From contig JAJEKV010000005.1 of NCBI GenBank assembly GCA_021234155.1, forward strand, positions 9,976,572-10,040,571: 64,000 nt of DNA. The letters are read 5' to 3'. The stretch's first letter is position 1. Every line of letters begins with the position of its first letter. Shown here piece by piece: positions 55,808 to 64,000 of this stretch. The notes below the pieces were generated by a model that worked only from the letters and a program-made list of their open reading frames with translations, was not told the DNA's origin and did no database searches. The position numbers and the translations under genes are program-made. The DNA is from Isoetes taiwanensis (taxonomy: Eukaryota > Streptophyta > Lycopodiopsida > Isoetales > Isoetaceae).

Positions 55808-56840
55808 ATGTTGGAATCTAGAAGCAGAAGCACACTTAACCCAAATTCTATAAGTACATGTGATTGTCTAATTTATCCTGATGTATACAAAATGCTAACT
55901 GAAGCTAATAAACAGCTTTGTTTCATCGATCGTCCGATGCCAACGAAAAGTTCCTTGCCACGACATATGGCAAGAGGTCTATTCCAACACACATTTTATC
56001 CAAACAAACCATTGGACCAGTGGTTTTTTCTTTACAATCATTTTTTCTTGTGCTCTTTTGGAATTTACTCTAGGTTTACTTCCTTTTCATCTCTCACGTT
56101 TCTTAACGGGTACCTTCCTTTGAGAATATGGTTAGCTTGCAGGTCCTTCTATTGATTTTTGGCATTTTTTGGAGTTGGCATCGTTGATTCTTGGCGTGGC
56201 AGTCTCCTGACACATAGAGATCGTTCGACATATTGCTGCTGGCTATGTTATTTGTTGTTGTATGAAGTCTCCCAAGAATACACTATTACTTTCTCTAAAC
56301 TGGAATACACTTTGCTTTACTAGGATAGCAAGCTTGTATTCCCGAATACACTTTTGCACACATATTGTTCTCTTATTTTTTAATACAGAGTTTTCTTATT
56401 TTCTAACAGCCAAAAGAACGTCATTAAATGTCAAACATATTTGATGGAGCAGTTAAACGTGGAAACCTGGGACAGGTGCAAGAAGCTTTATCCTGTTGCC
56501 ACGTCTGACGAGTGCATTATACAATACGCTCCTAATTTTGAGGGCTGGGTAAGTTTGCATGTAACCTTTATCTACATTGTATTAACAGTTGCAGTATTTC
56601 TTCTTCTTACAAAGCAAGAAGGAAAACAAAGATCTTCCTGAGGGCTTCATGCAATTGGTTAGAACTGCACAGGAAGAGAGATCATTAGCAGAAAGGAGAA
56701 TCGACGATGCAGAACCTTCCGACTACGAAAGATTTTGCATGTTTGATCAAAACAACTTGTTTTTGATCATTTATGGCGATTACATGAAATTGATCGGGAC
56801 TGCATGTTTTCTGCTTTTCAAAGAGCAATGCATGTAGAAG
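55808..56840 (+). CDS. Exon-like segments, unknown gene
   Basis: Frames 55808-56030 (STCDCLIYPDVYKMLTEANK, then LPRHMARGLFQHTFYPNKPL), 56441-56550 (MEQLNVETWDRCKKLYPVAT, then ECIIQYAPNFEGW before a GTAAG donor) and 56620-56840 (LPEGFMQLVRTAQEERSLAE, then DAEPSDYERFCMFDQNNLF). Protein-like and in the same orientation as the OTU-like copy C just downstream, so they may be earlier exons of that gene. No domain recognised. Confidence 0.4.
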
Positions 56841-57035
56841 AAACTCCTTCGGAAATTAGGGATCGTGCAGTTAATAGGTTTTTGCAAGATTATGAGAACA
56901 ATTCTTCTTACTGGAATAGTATTGACGCTGTGATTAAGAATCTCTACAGCCCAAATCTTAGTACTGGCTAGGGAGTTCAGCTTGTTCAGGAAGTAAAGCT
57001 TCTTGCCAGGAAAGAAGACAGAGAGACATTAGACG
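56840..57035 (+). pseudogene. OTU-like peptidase fragment, copy C
   Basis: 56876-57033 matches exon 1 of copies A and B: FLQDYENNSSYWNSIDAVIK, then SPNLSTG, a stop, and VQLVQEVKLLARKEDRET. It breaks off at 57035 where the GC-rich block starts, exactly between this fragment and the second copy of the 1.6-kb repeat. Confidence 0.6.
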
Positions 57036-58188
57036 AGTTCCGCAGCGCTAATGGTGCCGTCGCCCAACAAAACCATCGCGGCACGAGGGAATCCGGAGCG
57101 CCACCGCGCGAGTTCTCGCGCCAGAACTTGGACTCTTCGACATCGACGGAGTGCTGTGCCGTCCTCCGGTATCCCCAGGCGCTACGTGGCGAACGGGGAT
57201 TGGCCACGTACGCATCATTAATGGCCTGTCCGAATTTAATTATAAAATTAAAGGTGCTGCTGCTTCTGGGATCCCGGAGGACGGTATAAATCACCGGATC
57301 TAATGGCTGACAGCAAACCAGCTCGGAGTGCATCTAACGGCGGAGAATAACTCCCGCCTCCACGTCGGCGACATCCACGTCGGCGCTCTCCACCTCGGCC
57401 ACGGACGGATGATCCCGGAGGACGGGATCCACTCACCCGGACGGGTGATCCCGGAGGGGGGGATCACCACGGCGGATAGCGCCCAGAAAAAATGCCCACG
57501 CCCAAAGTATGATCCAAGTCACGGGATCCACGTCACCATATCGGGGATCCCGGAGGAGGGGATCACCACGGCGATAGCGCCCCGGCCAATTATCGCCCAC
57601 TGAGGGGGTGATCCCGAGGAGGGGATCCGCCCCGGTGCCCGGGATCCCGAGGAGGGGATCAACTCGGGGATAGAGTCCGCCATTATCAGCCACCGCACGG
57701 GATCCCGGAGGAGGGGATCACCACGACGGATAGCGCCCGGCCATCAGCCCACGGGGGTGATCCCGGAGGAGGGGATCCGCGTCCGGGGTGCCCGGGGATC
57801 CCGGAGGTGGGGATCAACTCGGCGGATAGAGTCCGCCGTTATCAGCCACGGCCGGGTGATCCCGGAGGAGGGGATCCGCGTCCGGGGTGCCGGGGATCCC
57901 GGAGGAGGGGATCACCTCGGCGGATATCGTCCGCCGGCCGACAGCCAAATGATCGTGGGGATCCCTGGAGGAGGGGATCGCGTGGATGATCCCTAAGCGG
58001 GGATCTCTCGAGGGGCGGTACCGCTTGCACCGAGGGGTTTGACTACGGGGATGGTCTCAGCGGCGTGGCGCCCCGCCATACCTCGAATCCGGGTCTCCCC
58101 AACGGACCCCGTCGAGAGAGACCCGGGATCCCGGAGGCCGGTAAATTTATCTCCGGGATCACCGAATCAAGGGTAAAAGTATCCTGAG
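57036..58188. repeat. GC-rich block with hairpin minisatellite
   Basis: From about 57270 to 58140 some 13 copies of GATCCCGGAGGAGGGGATC or close variants occur (near 57413, 57449, 57547, 57700, 57758, 57797, 57858, 57895, 57959 and others). Each is a hairpin GATCCC-GGAGGAG-GGGATC. From 57758 on, two hairpins alternate within a unit of about 100 bp whose spacers are CCGCGTCCGGGGTGCC and AACTCGGCGGATAGAGTCC. Composition contrasts sharply with the AT-rich flanks. No convincing gene. Confidence 0.85.
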
Positions 58189-58189
58189 C

Positions 58190-59781
58190 CCCTATAAGGA
58201 GAACCTAAAGGCGATAACTTATAAGTTAAAGAAGACGACGTAACTTATAACTTAAAAGAAGAGACGAGCCTTTTTGGGTTACTTGTTCCACTTTGCCCCT
58301 TTTTCCATTTAGGCTATGATATGGGTGTTTATTAGTCCCAAGATACCACTCCAATTCCGAATATACCACTATTATGCCAGGTTTTTTAACTTGGCATTAA
58401 ATTTAGGACCATTAATTCAATTCAACTTGTTTCCTCTATACTTTCATGCTATTAACTTTCCTTCACTGGGACCAAGTGCATCTAGATATATTGGAATACT
58501 TTATGACGCTCAATTTTATATGATTGCATACTAGAAGATGCAGTGCATGTTGTGAAACGCATTGAGCATAAGTCCCCTAAGTCTTGTATGTACCGGATAC
58601 AGATTATGGGAACACTAGCCTTTCATGCTGATGCATAGGGGAACGGAGATTAGGAGCAGCATTCCGCAATCTCAGAAGGGGTCCTGCGATCGGCTGTAGC
58701 CGGGAGCAGGTCTTCTGAGGTTGCGGAATGTTGCAGCCAATCTCAGTTCCCCTACATCATGGAAACTATAACTTACCTGATACCTAAACGTTTTACTTGT
58801 TGAACAGAATGAGTAGGGCCGACTTCCATTCTAGGGACGGAATGAACCACCCGATTTCCATGTTGTCTACTATATGGGATGCATTTTCAAGGCACAAGTA
58901 GAGCCACATAATGGGAGACGGTTGAAAAGCATACACGCATGAAGAGCCCGCATCCTATTGTGGCTACTACCATTTGACTTGCCCATAGAGTTTGGTGTGA
59001 TGGAAGTGTTGGGGAGGATGGGCCAATGGTAATTTTTCCATTCATGAATAGATAGCGGAACACTTGCAGAGTTGCTTGAGCACTTGCCTAGTAAGTACTC
59101 TTCAATCACGAGGTGCTCAAATGCCATCCATGACCAACCAAAAAGGGTTGACCTAAAACTAGATGACATTTGTATAGTCAAAATGCGAGTTGTATACAAA
59201 TTTGTTCCTAAAATTGTTATTGCTTTTGCAAAAGAAGTTATGGCCCTGACTCAATGCTGTGATTGGGCACACATGAAGCACAATTGCAAAATTGTGAAAT
59301 TGCATTGTGATATTAGATATGTAATTGAATCAAACAATTGGTGATTGGGTAAATGCCATACATTTTTCTAAGTCCAAGTGTAAAGCACCCTACTTACTAG
59401 ACGATAAACAACTACGATATCCTTGGTGGGAGGAAATGGTCCTTTGTAAGAAGAAGGAAGACGATGGTGTATTGGAGAAGCTGGGTAAATGACATTTACT
59501 CATTCGGCTACATCATGCCATGCTCCTTGAACTTGTGAATGCTATGAGGCAAATGGAGTTAGTGGATTGTGTAAATCCAACCCAATGGTATTCTCAAGTG
59601 TTGCATGTGGTAGAGGAGCAAAAGATCCAAATGATGCTTCATAGAGACATGGTGCACACACAACGGCCGGATGCTAAAAATGTTGTGAATGCTTTCAAGA
59701 GAGGTGTTGAGCATCCATCTTCTGATATGATGACACGTGAAGGGCATAGATCCTCTAGAGATGGCAAAGGTTTGTTACATG
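58190..59781 (+). repeat. 1.6-kb repeat, copy 2
   Basis: Matches 38234-39821. Frames are more broken than in copy 1: the counterpart of 39353-39832 is split near 59370 and 59490. Ends at TTTGTTACATGC, after which the copies diverge. Confidence 0.85.
58636..58754. ncRNA. miRNA-precursor-like hairpin, copy 2
   Basis: Same foldback as 38678-38796 with three changes in the right arm (GCAGG, CTGAGG, TGCAGCC). At least one, CTTCTGAGG against CAATCTCAGAAG, improves pairing. Confidence 0.5.
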
Positions 59782-59799
59782 CTGTTTCTCACTAGCCTG

Positions 59800-60560
59800 G
59801 ATCTTGTGAGAACACACTCGGAGAAAATGAAATTCAATGGGTTAGGACCTCCAGGCCACTAATAAGCAGGCGGCCTCTGCTATATATTCTTTTCGTACAT
59901 GCATACAGCCATAAAATCAATCCTCTTATGCTAACCAACCAAGAGCAATTCCAGACATCATGCTATCTCCATTCAGTAAATTACATAAACATGCACCAAG
60001 TCTCTTACCTTTTTTTTTTAGAATGCAACAAGCAATGTCTACATAAAATTTCGATGATGCATGCCTACCTTTGATGCATACAAACAGAATATTTCATATA
60101 ACACAATGCTCTTTATCTTTTATGATGAATTAAGAATTTTATGTTGATCAAAGGACTTAGCTGCTTAAAGATTTTGCCTAAACAAAGGGATCTAGGTGGA
60201 TATCAATGCCAAATCCCGATAATAATCGCTTAACTCAGTGCTCAACTTATGCTGCTGCTTGCCAATTAAGACATGCCCTCAAGTGTAAGACCAAGGGAAC
60301 TTTCAAAGCAAGAAAAATCAGATCACCACTTAAGGAATTGAAAACTAAATGTCGGTAAGAGTGAAAATGTAAGAGTGAAAACGTCGAATGTAAGATCTAA
60401 TCTAATAATCACAAGCACTGCTAACTTGTACATGAGCATAATTTTAGAATAGAAAGGTAAATGTACTGCTCATAACAGTTCAGAATTTATGGATAACAAA
60501 GGAAAGGAGATGCTCATAAAAGTTCAGAATTTATGGATAACAAAATAGAAGTAGATGAGA
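59800..60560. other. No gene; short tandem duplication
   Basis: ATGCTCATAA(C/A)AGTTCAGAATTTATGGATAAC occurs at about 60467 and 60511 (44-bp period). Otherwise no coding signal. Confidence 0.5.
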
Positions 60561-60619
60561 TGTGATGTAATTGTCTGGACTGTCACCAAAATGCCACAAT
60601 AACAGTAACAATTCACAAG

Positions 60620-61060
60620 TGAATCAACCAACAAGCGAAATCAAAGTTCAGATTTTTCACAAAATACCAGGGATGTGTCATAGCCATCATAGAAGTCTTC
60701 AATCTTCAAGCAATTGCAGCACACAGGCATCTTCACCACATAAATGTAGCTTCCTCCAAGGTTTCGGTAGAGCAATATCCTCCAAAATGTGGCCTTGTGA
60801 AGGAAACCCTCTGTGCAAAGACTACCTGGATCCAATAACCAAGCAAAGACTTCTTCTCAGAGCCGATCAGATGGGGAAAATGCATGCCTCTTGTCTCTTT
60901 TGTTGCAGTCCCATATTTCCAAAAACAGCCTCCAATCATCTTGGAAACCCACTTCTGTAACAGATCCTTCTTTCTTTTTACAGAACCGACATACATGCCA
61001 TGGATTTTGGACAGATAAGGATAAGGACGTTTTCTGTAAGGGCATTTCCTAAGCAAGTGG
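60620..61060 (-). CDS. Unrecognised coding-like fragment
   Basis: Minus frames read WHVCRFCKKKEGSVTEVGFQ then DDWRLFLEIWDCNKRDKRHA (about 61020-60860). After a stop they read LDPGSLCTEGFLHKATFWRI and GSYIYVVKMPVCCNCLKIED (about 60835-60660). Cys pairs (CRFC, CCNC) hint at a metal-binding protein. No family recognised. Confidence 0.3.
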
Positions 61061-61099
61061 ATATCATTGAAAATCAACAAGGTAGAAAAAGGCAATGTA

Positions 61100-62000
61100 T
61101 TTTAGAAACAAAAAGGCTTTTGGCTACGTTGAAACATGGCCCATAAAAATATCATGCTTATTTTGGGAGACGATTGGATAAGGACATGATTGGCTTAATA
61201 TAGCTCACGTTTATCCACCATGGTCATAAAGGCAACATAAGAATGAGGCACAAGGCCATTCCTGCAATAAAAGCTTTTCTTTCTTTGTCTTTTTTTTTTT
61301 TCAAAGGTAAAAGGAAAATGAAAGCCAAAAAATAAATGCTGCACGGCAACACTTTTTTTGTCTTTTTTGAATAGCAAAGGGGGAAGCAACAAGACAACCC
61401 CTTTGTTTTTTTTTTTTGGATCTTTTTCAATAGGAAATGAAAAAAACAAATGGCAACTTTGGCAAATAAAGATGTAGGAAAAACAAGGGCAAATGGCACA
61501 GACTTATCTTCCATGGATTAGACATTGATGCTGCTCCCTTTTTTTTATTTTGCATGATTACAAGGAAAAACTCCCATAGAAATATAAGTGCAGTACATGG
61601 GCAGTAGAGCATGGGCATTAGAATGAGGGCAAGAGAAGGTCTTACAGATGCATGGCATGGAATATATGAAACAAGAATAGGAAAAGCTTTTTTAAGGCGC
61701 ATGGCATGGAATTAATGGAATAAAAGGGCAAAATATAGATAAAATCCATGGCAAACCTCCCTAAACTTGCGCAAACACCAAACTTCACCTGCCTAACTTG
61801 TATCCTCATCAAACACTTATTTCTGCAAATCCACTACCCGCATCTTCTATGATGGTATGATATCCCTTGTACTCTGCTATTATCTGACCTGAATTGCTTG
61901 ATTGATCACCTGCTAAATGCAAACTAGATGAGATAACAATTAGCACTAGATAAAAAAAAGCTAGAGACAAAATATGATGGCTACTCGCAAGAGCAAGCCA
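61100..62000. other. Homopolymer-rich spacer, possible 3' flank of the gypsy element
   Basis: Many A/T runs (61289-61301, 61408-61420, 61540-61548). I looked for a polypurine tract and LTR downstream of the gypsy pol and found none convincing. Confidence 0.35.
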
Positions 62001-62032
62001 TCATTAGGCCCAAAACAACCTGGCTGGTCCCC

Positions 62033-63085
62033 TCAGCCAGTTGGCCAGTACACCTTGAGGGATGAACCATTGATTGGGTTATCAAATCGCTTCCCATCAA
62101 GGGTCTTCAGGAGATAGGTATGATTCCTTAACACCTCATCGATGACGTATGGTCCCTGCCAAATACTCTGAAATTTCTTGCGGTTATCTTCCTTGGGCTT
62201 GTACCATCGAAGGACTAATTGTCCATGCTGAAAATACTGCGTATGCTGAGACTTCTTGCTGAACATCCTTTGTTGCTGTTCTTTTCTGAATTTTTGTGCC
62301 AAATAGGCCATGTGCCTATCCTCGTCCAATTGCTCCAAAGCTAGCAACCTGTTCCTCAATTGGTCTTCTTGTGTGCCATGATGCTCTAAGGTTATCCTCA
62401 AAGACGGCAGCTCAATCTCTATAGGTAACACTGACTCCTTCCCATATACCAATTGGAAAGGTGTATATCCTGTAGCGTGTTTCTCATGAGTTCTATATGA
62501 CCATAATGCTGCTGATATATGAGAATGCCAATTTCCTTTGTGTTCTTCAATTGTCTTCCGCAATATCTGAATCATTTGTTTATTGGAGCTTTCTGCTTGC
62601 CCATTACATTGGGGATAATATGCAGCTGAAAACCTCTGCTTCAACTTTAGTTGCGAAACAAGATCTGCAACAACTTCGTTCATAAAATGGCTGCCTCTAT
62701 CGCTGACCAGTACCTGTGGAACTCCAAACCTGCACACAAGTTGGTGAAACACAAATGAACTAGTTACAAGCGATGGCGGATCCGGGTTGGCGCCTCCCAC
62801 CCACTTGGTAAAATAATCGGTAGCCATTATGACATATTGGTGACCTGCAGAAGAAGGGGGCAATGGGCCTATGAAATCTAATCCCCAAGTATGGAATGGC
62901 TCAATATGTGGGATGGTATCCAAGGGAGCAGAATTTAATCGCTTAGGGGCATACAACTGGCAAGCATGACATCGTTGGCAATAAGCATGCGCATCTCTAA
63001 AGACTGTTGGCCAATAATATCCAGCCCTAAGTATCCTCTTTGCTGTAGCATCTCCTGCAAAATGTCCCGCACAAACCCCTATGGT
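62033..63085 (-). CDS. Ty3/gypsy integrase
   Basis: Zinc-binding tail CQRCHACQL (about 62985-62955), preceded in another frame by HFAGDATAKRILRAGYYWP. The catalytic core has GLDFIGPLPPSS (first Asp), VLVSDRGSHF (second Asp) and NGQAESSNKQMIQILRKT (Glu). The C-terminus LVLRWYKPKEDNRKKFQSIW and VYWPTG ends at 62033. The core frame 62956-62033 is intact. A frameshift near 63085 separates it from RT/RNase H. Inserts retrotransposon cDNA into the host genome. No chromodomain seen. Domain order RT-RH-IN places it in Ty3/gypsy. Confidence 0.9.
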   Translation of the reverse strand, partial: TIGVCAGHFAGDATAKRILRAGYYWPTVFRDAHAYCQRCHACQLYAPKRLNSAPLDTIPHIEPFHTWGLDFIGPLPPSSAGHQYVIMATDYFTKWVGGANPDPPSLVTSSFVFHQLVCRFGVPQVLVSDRGSHFMNEVVADLVSQLKLKQRFSAAYYPQCNGQAESSNKQMIQILRKTIEEHKGNWHSHISAALWSYRTHEKHATGYTPFQLVYGKESVLPIEIELPSLRITLEHHGTQEDQLRNRLLALEQLDEDRHMAYLAQKFRKEQQQRMFSKKSQHTQYFQHGQLVLRWYKPKEDNRKKFQSIWQGPYVIDEVLRNHTYLLKTLDGKRFDNPINGSSLKVYWPTG

Positions 63086-64000
63086 GACATGACTCTAATA
63101 CCCAACCCTGTTCTTCTTCATTCAAACATCGCATAAGTGGGCCTGCTACACTCTTTCTACAAAGAATATCTTCCACCATGACATAATGATGCAATTCAGA
63201 TTTAAATTTTCTAAGATCGGACTTCGTGTATATAGTAGGCAGAGGAATATCATTAAGCAAATTAATATAAGGCAACATCCAAGAATTGTGCACAGAAATA
63301 TGATGTACTAATGGAGAAACATGCATATTATCTTCTTCCTCTAATTCCTGATTATCAAATTGAAATGCATATGGCAAATAAGAGCTAGGATTACTCTGAG
63401 CAGTAAGTAACTTCACGTGAAAATCAAATTGATGCAAGAACACCATCCACCTATGCATTTTGGCTTTTTTCAAAGTTTTACTATTAATGAGACTCATCGG
63501 GTTCCTCTTGGCAACCACCTTTGTATGCTGCTGCAAAAGAAGATGCTCATGCTTTTGAAAGCAAAACACCAAGGCTGCCGCATACTTTTCTAGTAAGGGA
63601 TATCTGGCCTCTATTGCACTCCATAATTTTCCGGAATAGCTAATAACTTTAAATTCTTTGCGCTCTTGCTTTTGGCATAGAGTAACACCGCAAGCCCACT
63701 CAGTAACGGCTAAGAATACTATGAAAGGCTGATCTAAATTTGGGATGCTCAAAACTCCTCTCTTCTTCATGAAGGTAATTACTGTATCAAAAGCTTGTTG
63801 GCACTCATCAGTCCACAGTATTGGCATGATTTTGCTATGTCCTTTTGCTAATTTTCCTACCCTGGTAAGCCTAGTAATAGGGGCCATAATATGGGAAAAA
63901 TGAGGAATGTGCACTCGCAAAAATGAACAAGTGCCTATTAATTTCCTTACCTCCTTAACAGTTTTTGGAATTGGCAGCTTGGTGATGACTTCTAGCTTCT
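63027..64000 (-). CDS. Ty3/gypsy reverse transcriptase end and RNase H (partial, runs off the window)
   Basis: The minus frame enters from the right edge with LEVITKLPIPKTVKEVRKLI and GTCSFLRVHIPHFSHIMAPI, the RT thumb/connection typical of gypsy Pol. The RNase H-like domain follows: FDTVITFMKKRGVLSIPNLD, VFLAVTEWACGVTLCQKQ, SYSGKLWSAIEARYPLLEKY. The linker leads to CRKSVAGPLMRCLN near 63130. The catalytic DAS block of RNase H reads as AVTEWACGV, lacking the first Asp, so RNase H may be inactive. The RT palm, protease and gag would lie to the right of this window. Confidence 0.88.
   Translation of the reverse strand, partial: KLEVITKLPIPKTVKEVRKLIGTCSFLRVHIPHFSHIMAPITRLTRVGKLAKGHSKIMPILWTDECQQAFDTVITFMKKRGVLSIPNLDQPFIVFLAVTEWACGVTLCQKQERKEFKVISYSGKLWSAIEARYPLLEKYAAALVFCFQKHEHLLLQQHTKVVAKRNPMSLINSKTLKKAKMHRWMVFLHQFDFHVKLLTAQSNPSSYLPYAFQFDNQELEEEDNMHVSPLVHHISVHNSWMLPYINLLNDIPLPTIYTKSDLRKFKSELHHYVMVEDILCRKSVAGPLMRCLNEEEQGWVLESCHHRGLCGTFCRRCYSKEDT

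Noticed and set aside
57242..58030. Several frames of 60-90 codons on both strands
   Set aside because: All derive from the GATCCCGGAGGAGGGGATC minisatellite; open frames are expected in GC-rich repeats with few stop codons.
61740..62032. LTR and polypurine tract 3' of the gypsy integrase
   Set aside because: No purine tract next to a TG...CA boundary and no second copy of the sequence in the window.

Overview
The window looks like repeat-rich nuclear DNA of a land plant, most plausibly a seed-free one such as a fern. The organism call is inference and rests on pieces of plant-type genes (a class 3 lipase, a START-domain protein with a VPWPL motif, a pentatricopeptide repeat protein) set in dense transposon debris. 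Translated pieces also show introns with GT/AG borders, tRNA-derived SINEs, Ty1/copia, Ty3/gypsy, LINE, Helitron and several terminal-inverted-repeat (TIR) elements. I see no intact conventional host gene, no rRNA and no functional tRNA.

Region by region. 0.3-2.0 kb: a composite insertion bounded by an 18-bp direct repeat, with a SINE and two tandem duplications. 2.3-3.5 kb: a dead PIF1/Helitron-type helicase. 4.4-5.6 kb: hairpins and a foldback MITE. 5.6-6.4 kb: a Ty1/copia gag-protease fragment. 7.98-15.66 kb: a CACTA-like element (about 40-bp TIRs, 3-bp TTA duplication) that has captured lipase exons and a tandem array of tRNA-like SINE units. It is itself split by a 2,577-bp element with perfect 34-bp TIRs and a CATC duplication. 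17.1-18.9 kb: a transposon-type protein gene interrupted by a 322-bp MITE. 19.6-20.2 kb: a large foldback. 25.5-25.9 kb: a Helitron remnant with its 3' hairpin end. 26-36 kb: fragments of unrecognised host-like genes, one receptor-like membrane protein and one PPR piece. 36.9-39.8 kb and 56.8-59.8 kb: copies of an OTU-like gene fragment next to a 1.6-kb repeat that carries a miRNA-precursor-like hairpin. 40.1-41.7 kb: a GC-rich LINE, again interrupted by the same MITE. 42.7-44.0 kb: START-domain exons. 44.15-53.87 kb: a 9.7-kb DNA transposon. 57.0-58.2 kb: a GC-rich hairpin minisatellite. 62.0-64.0 kb: a Ty3/gypsy pol running off the right edge.

The most interesting system is the 9.7-kb element. 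Its ends match those of the two MITEs elsewhere in the window, and all three insertions carry candidate 4-bp target duplications. It encodes a DDE-like transposase (DFA-NY, SDG, HGKGEHDG signature) on the plus strand. Tail to tail with this, on the minus strand, lie coding segments for a basic/coiled-coil/zinc-finger protein, a Ulp1-type (C48) protease and an FCP1/HAD-phosphatase-like domain. The transposase has stops and frameshifts, so this copy is probably dead, but the MITEs show that the family has been mobilised.
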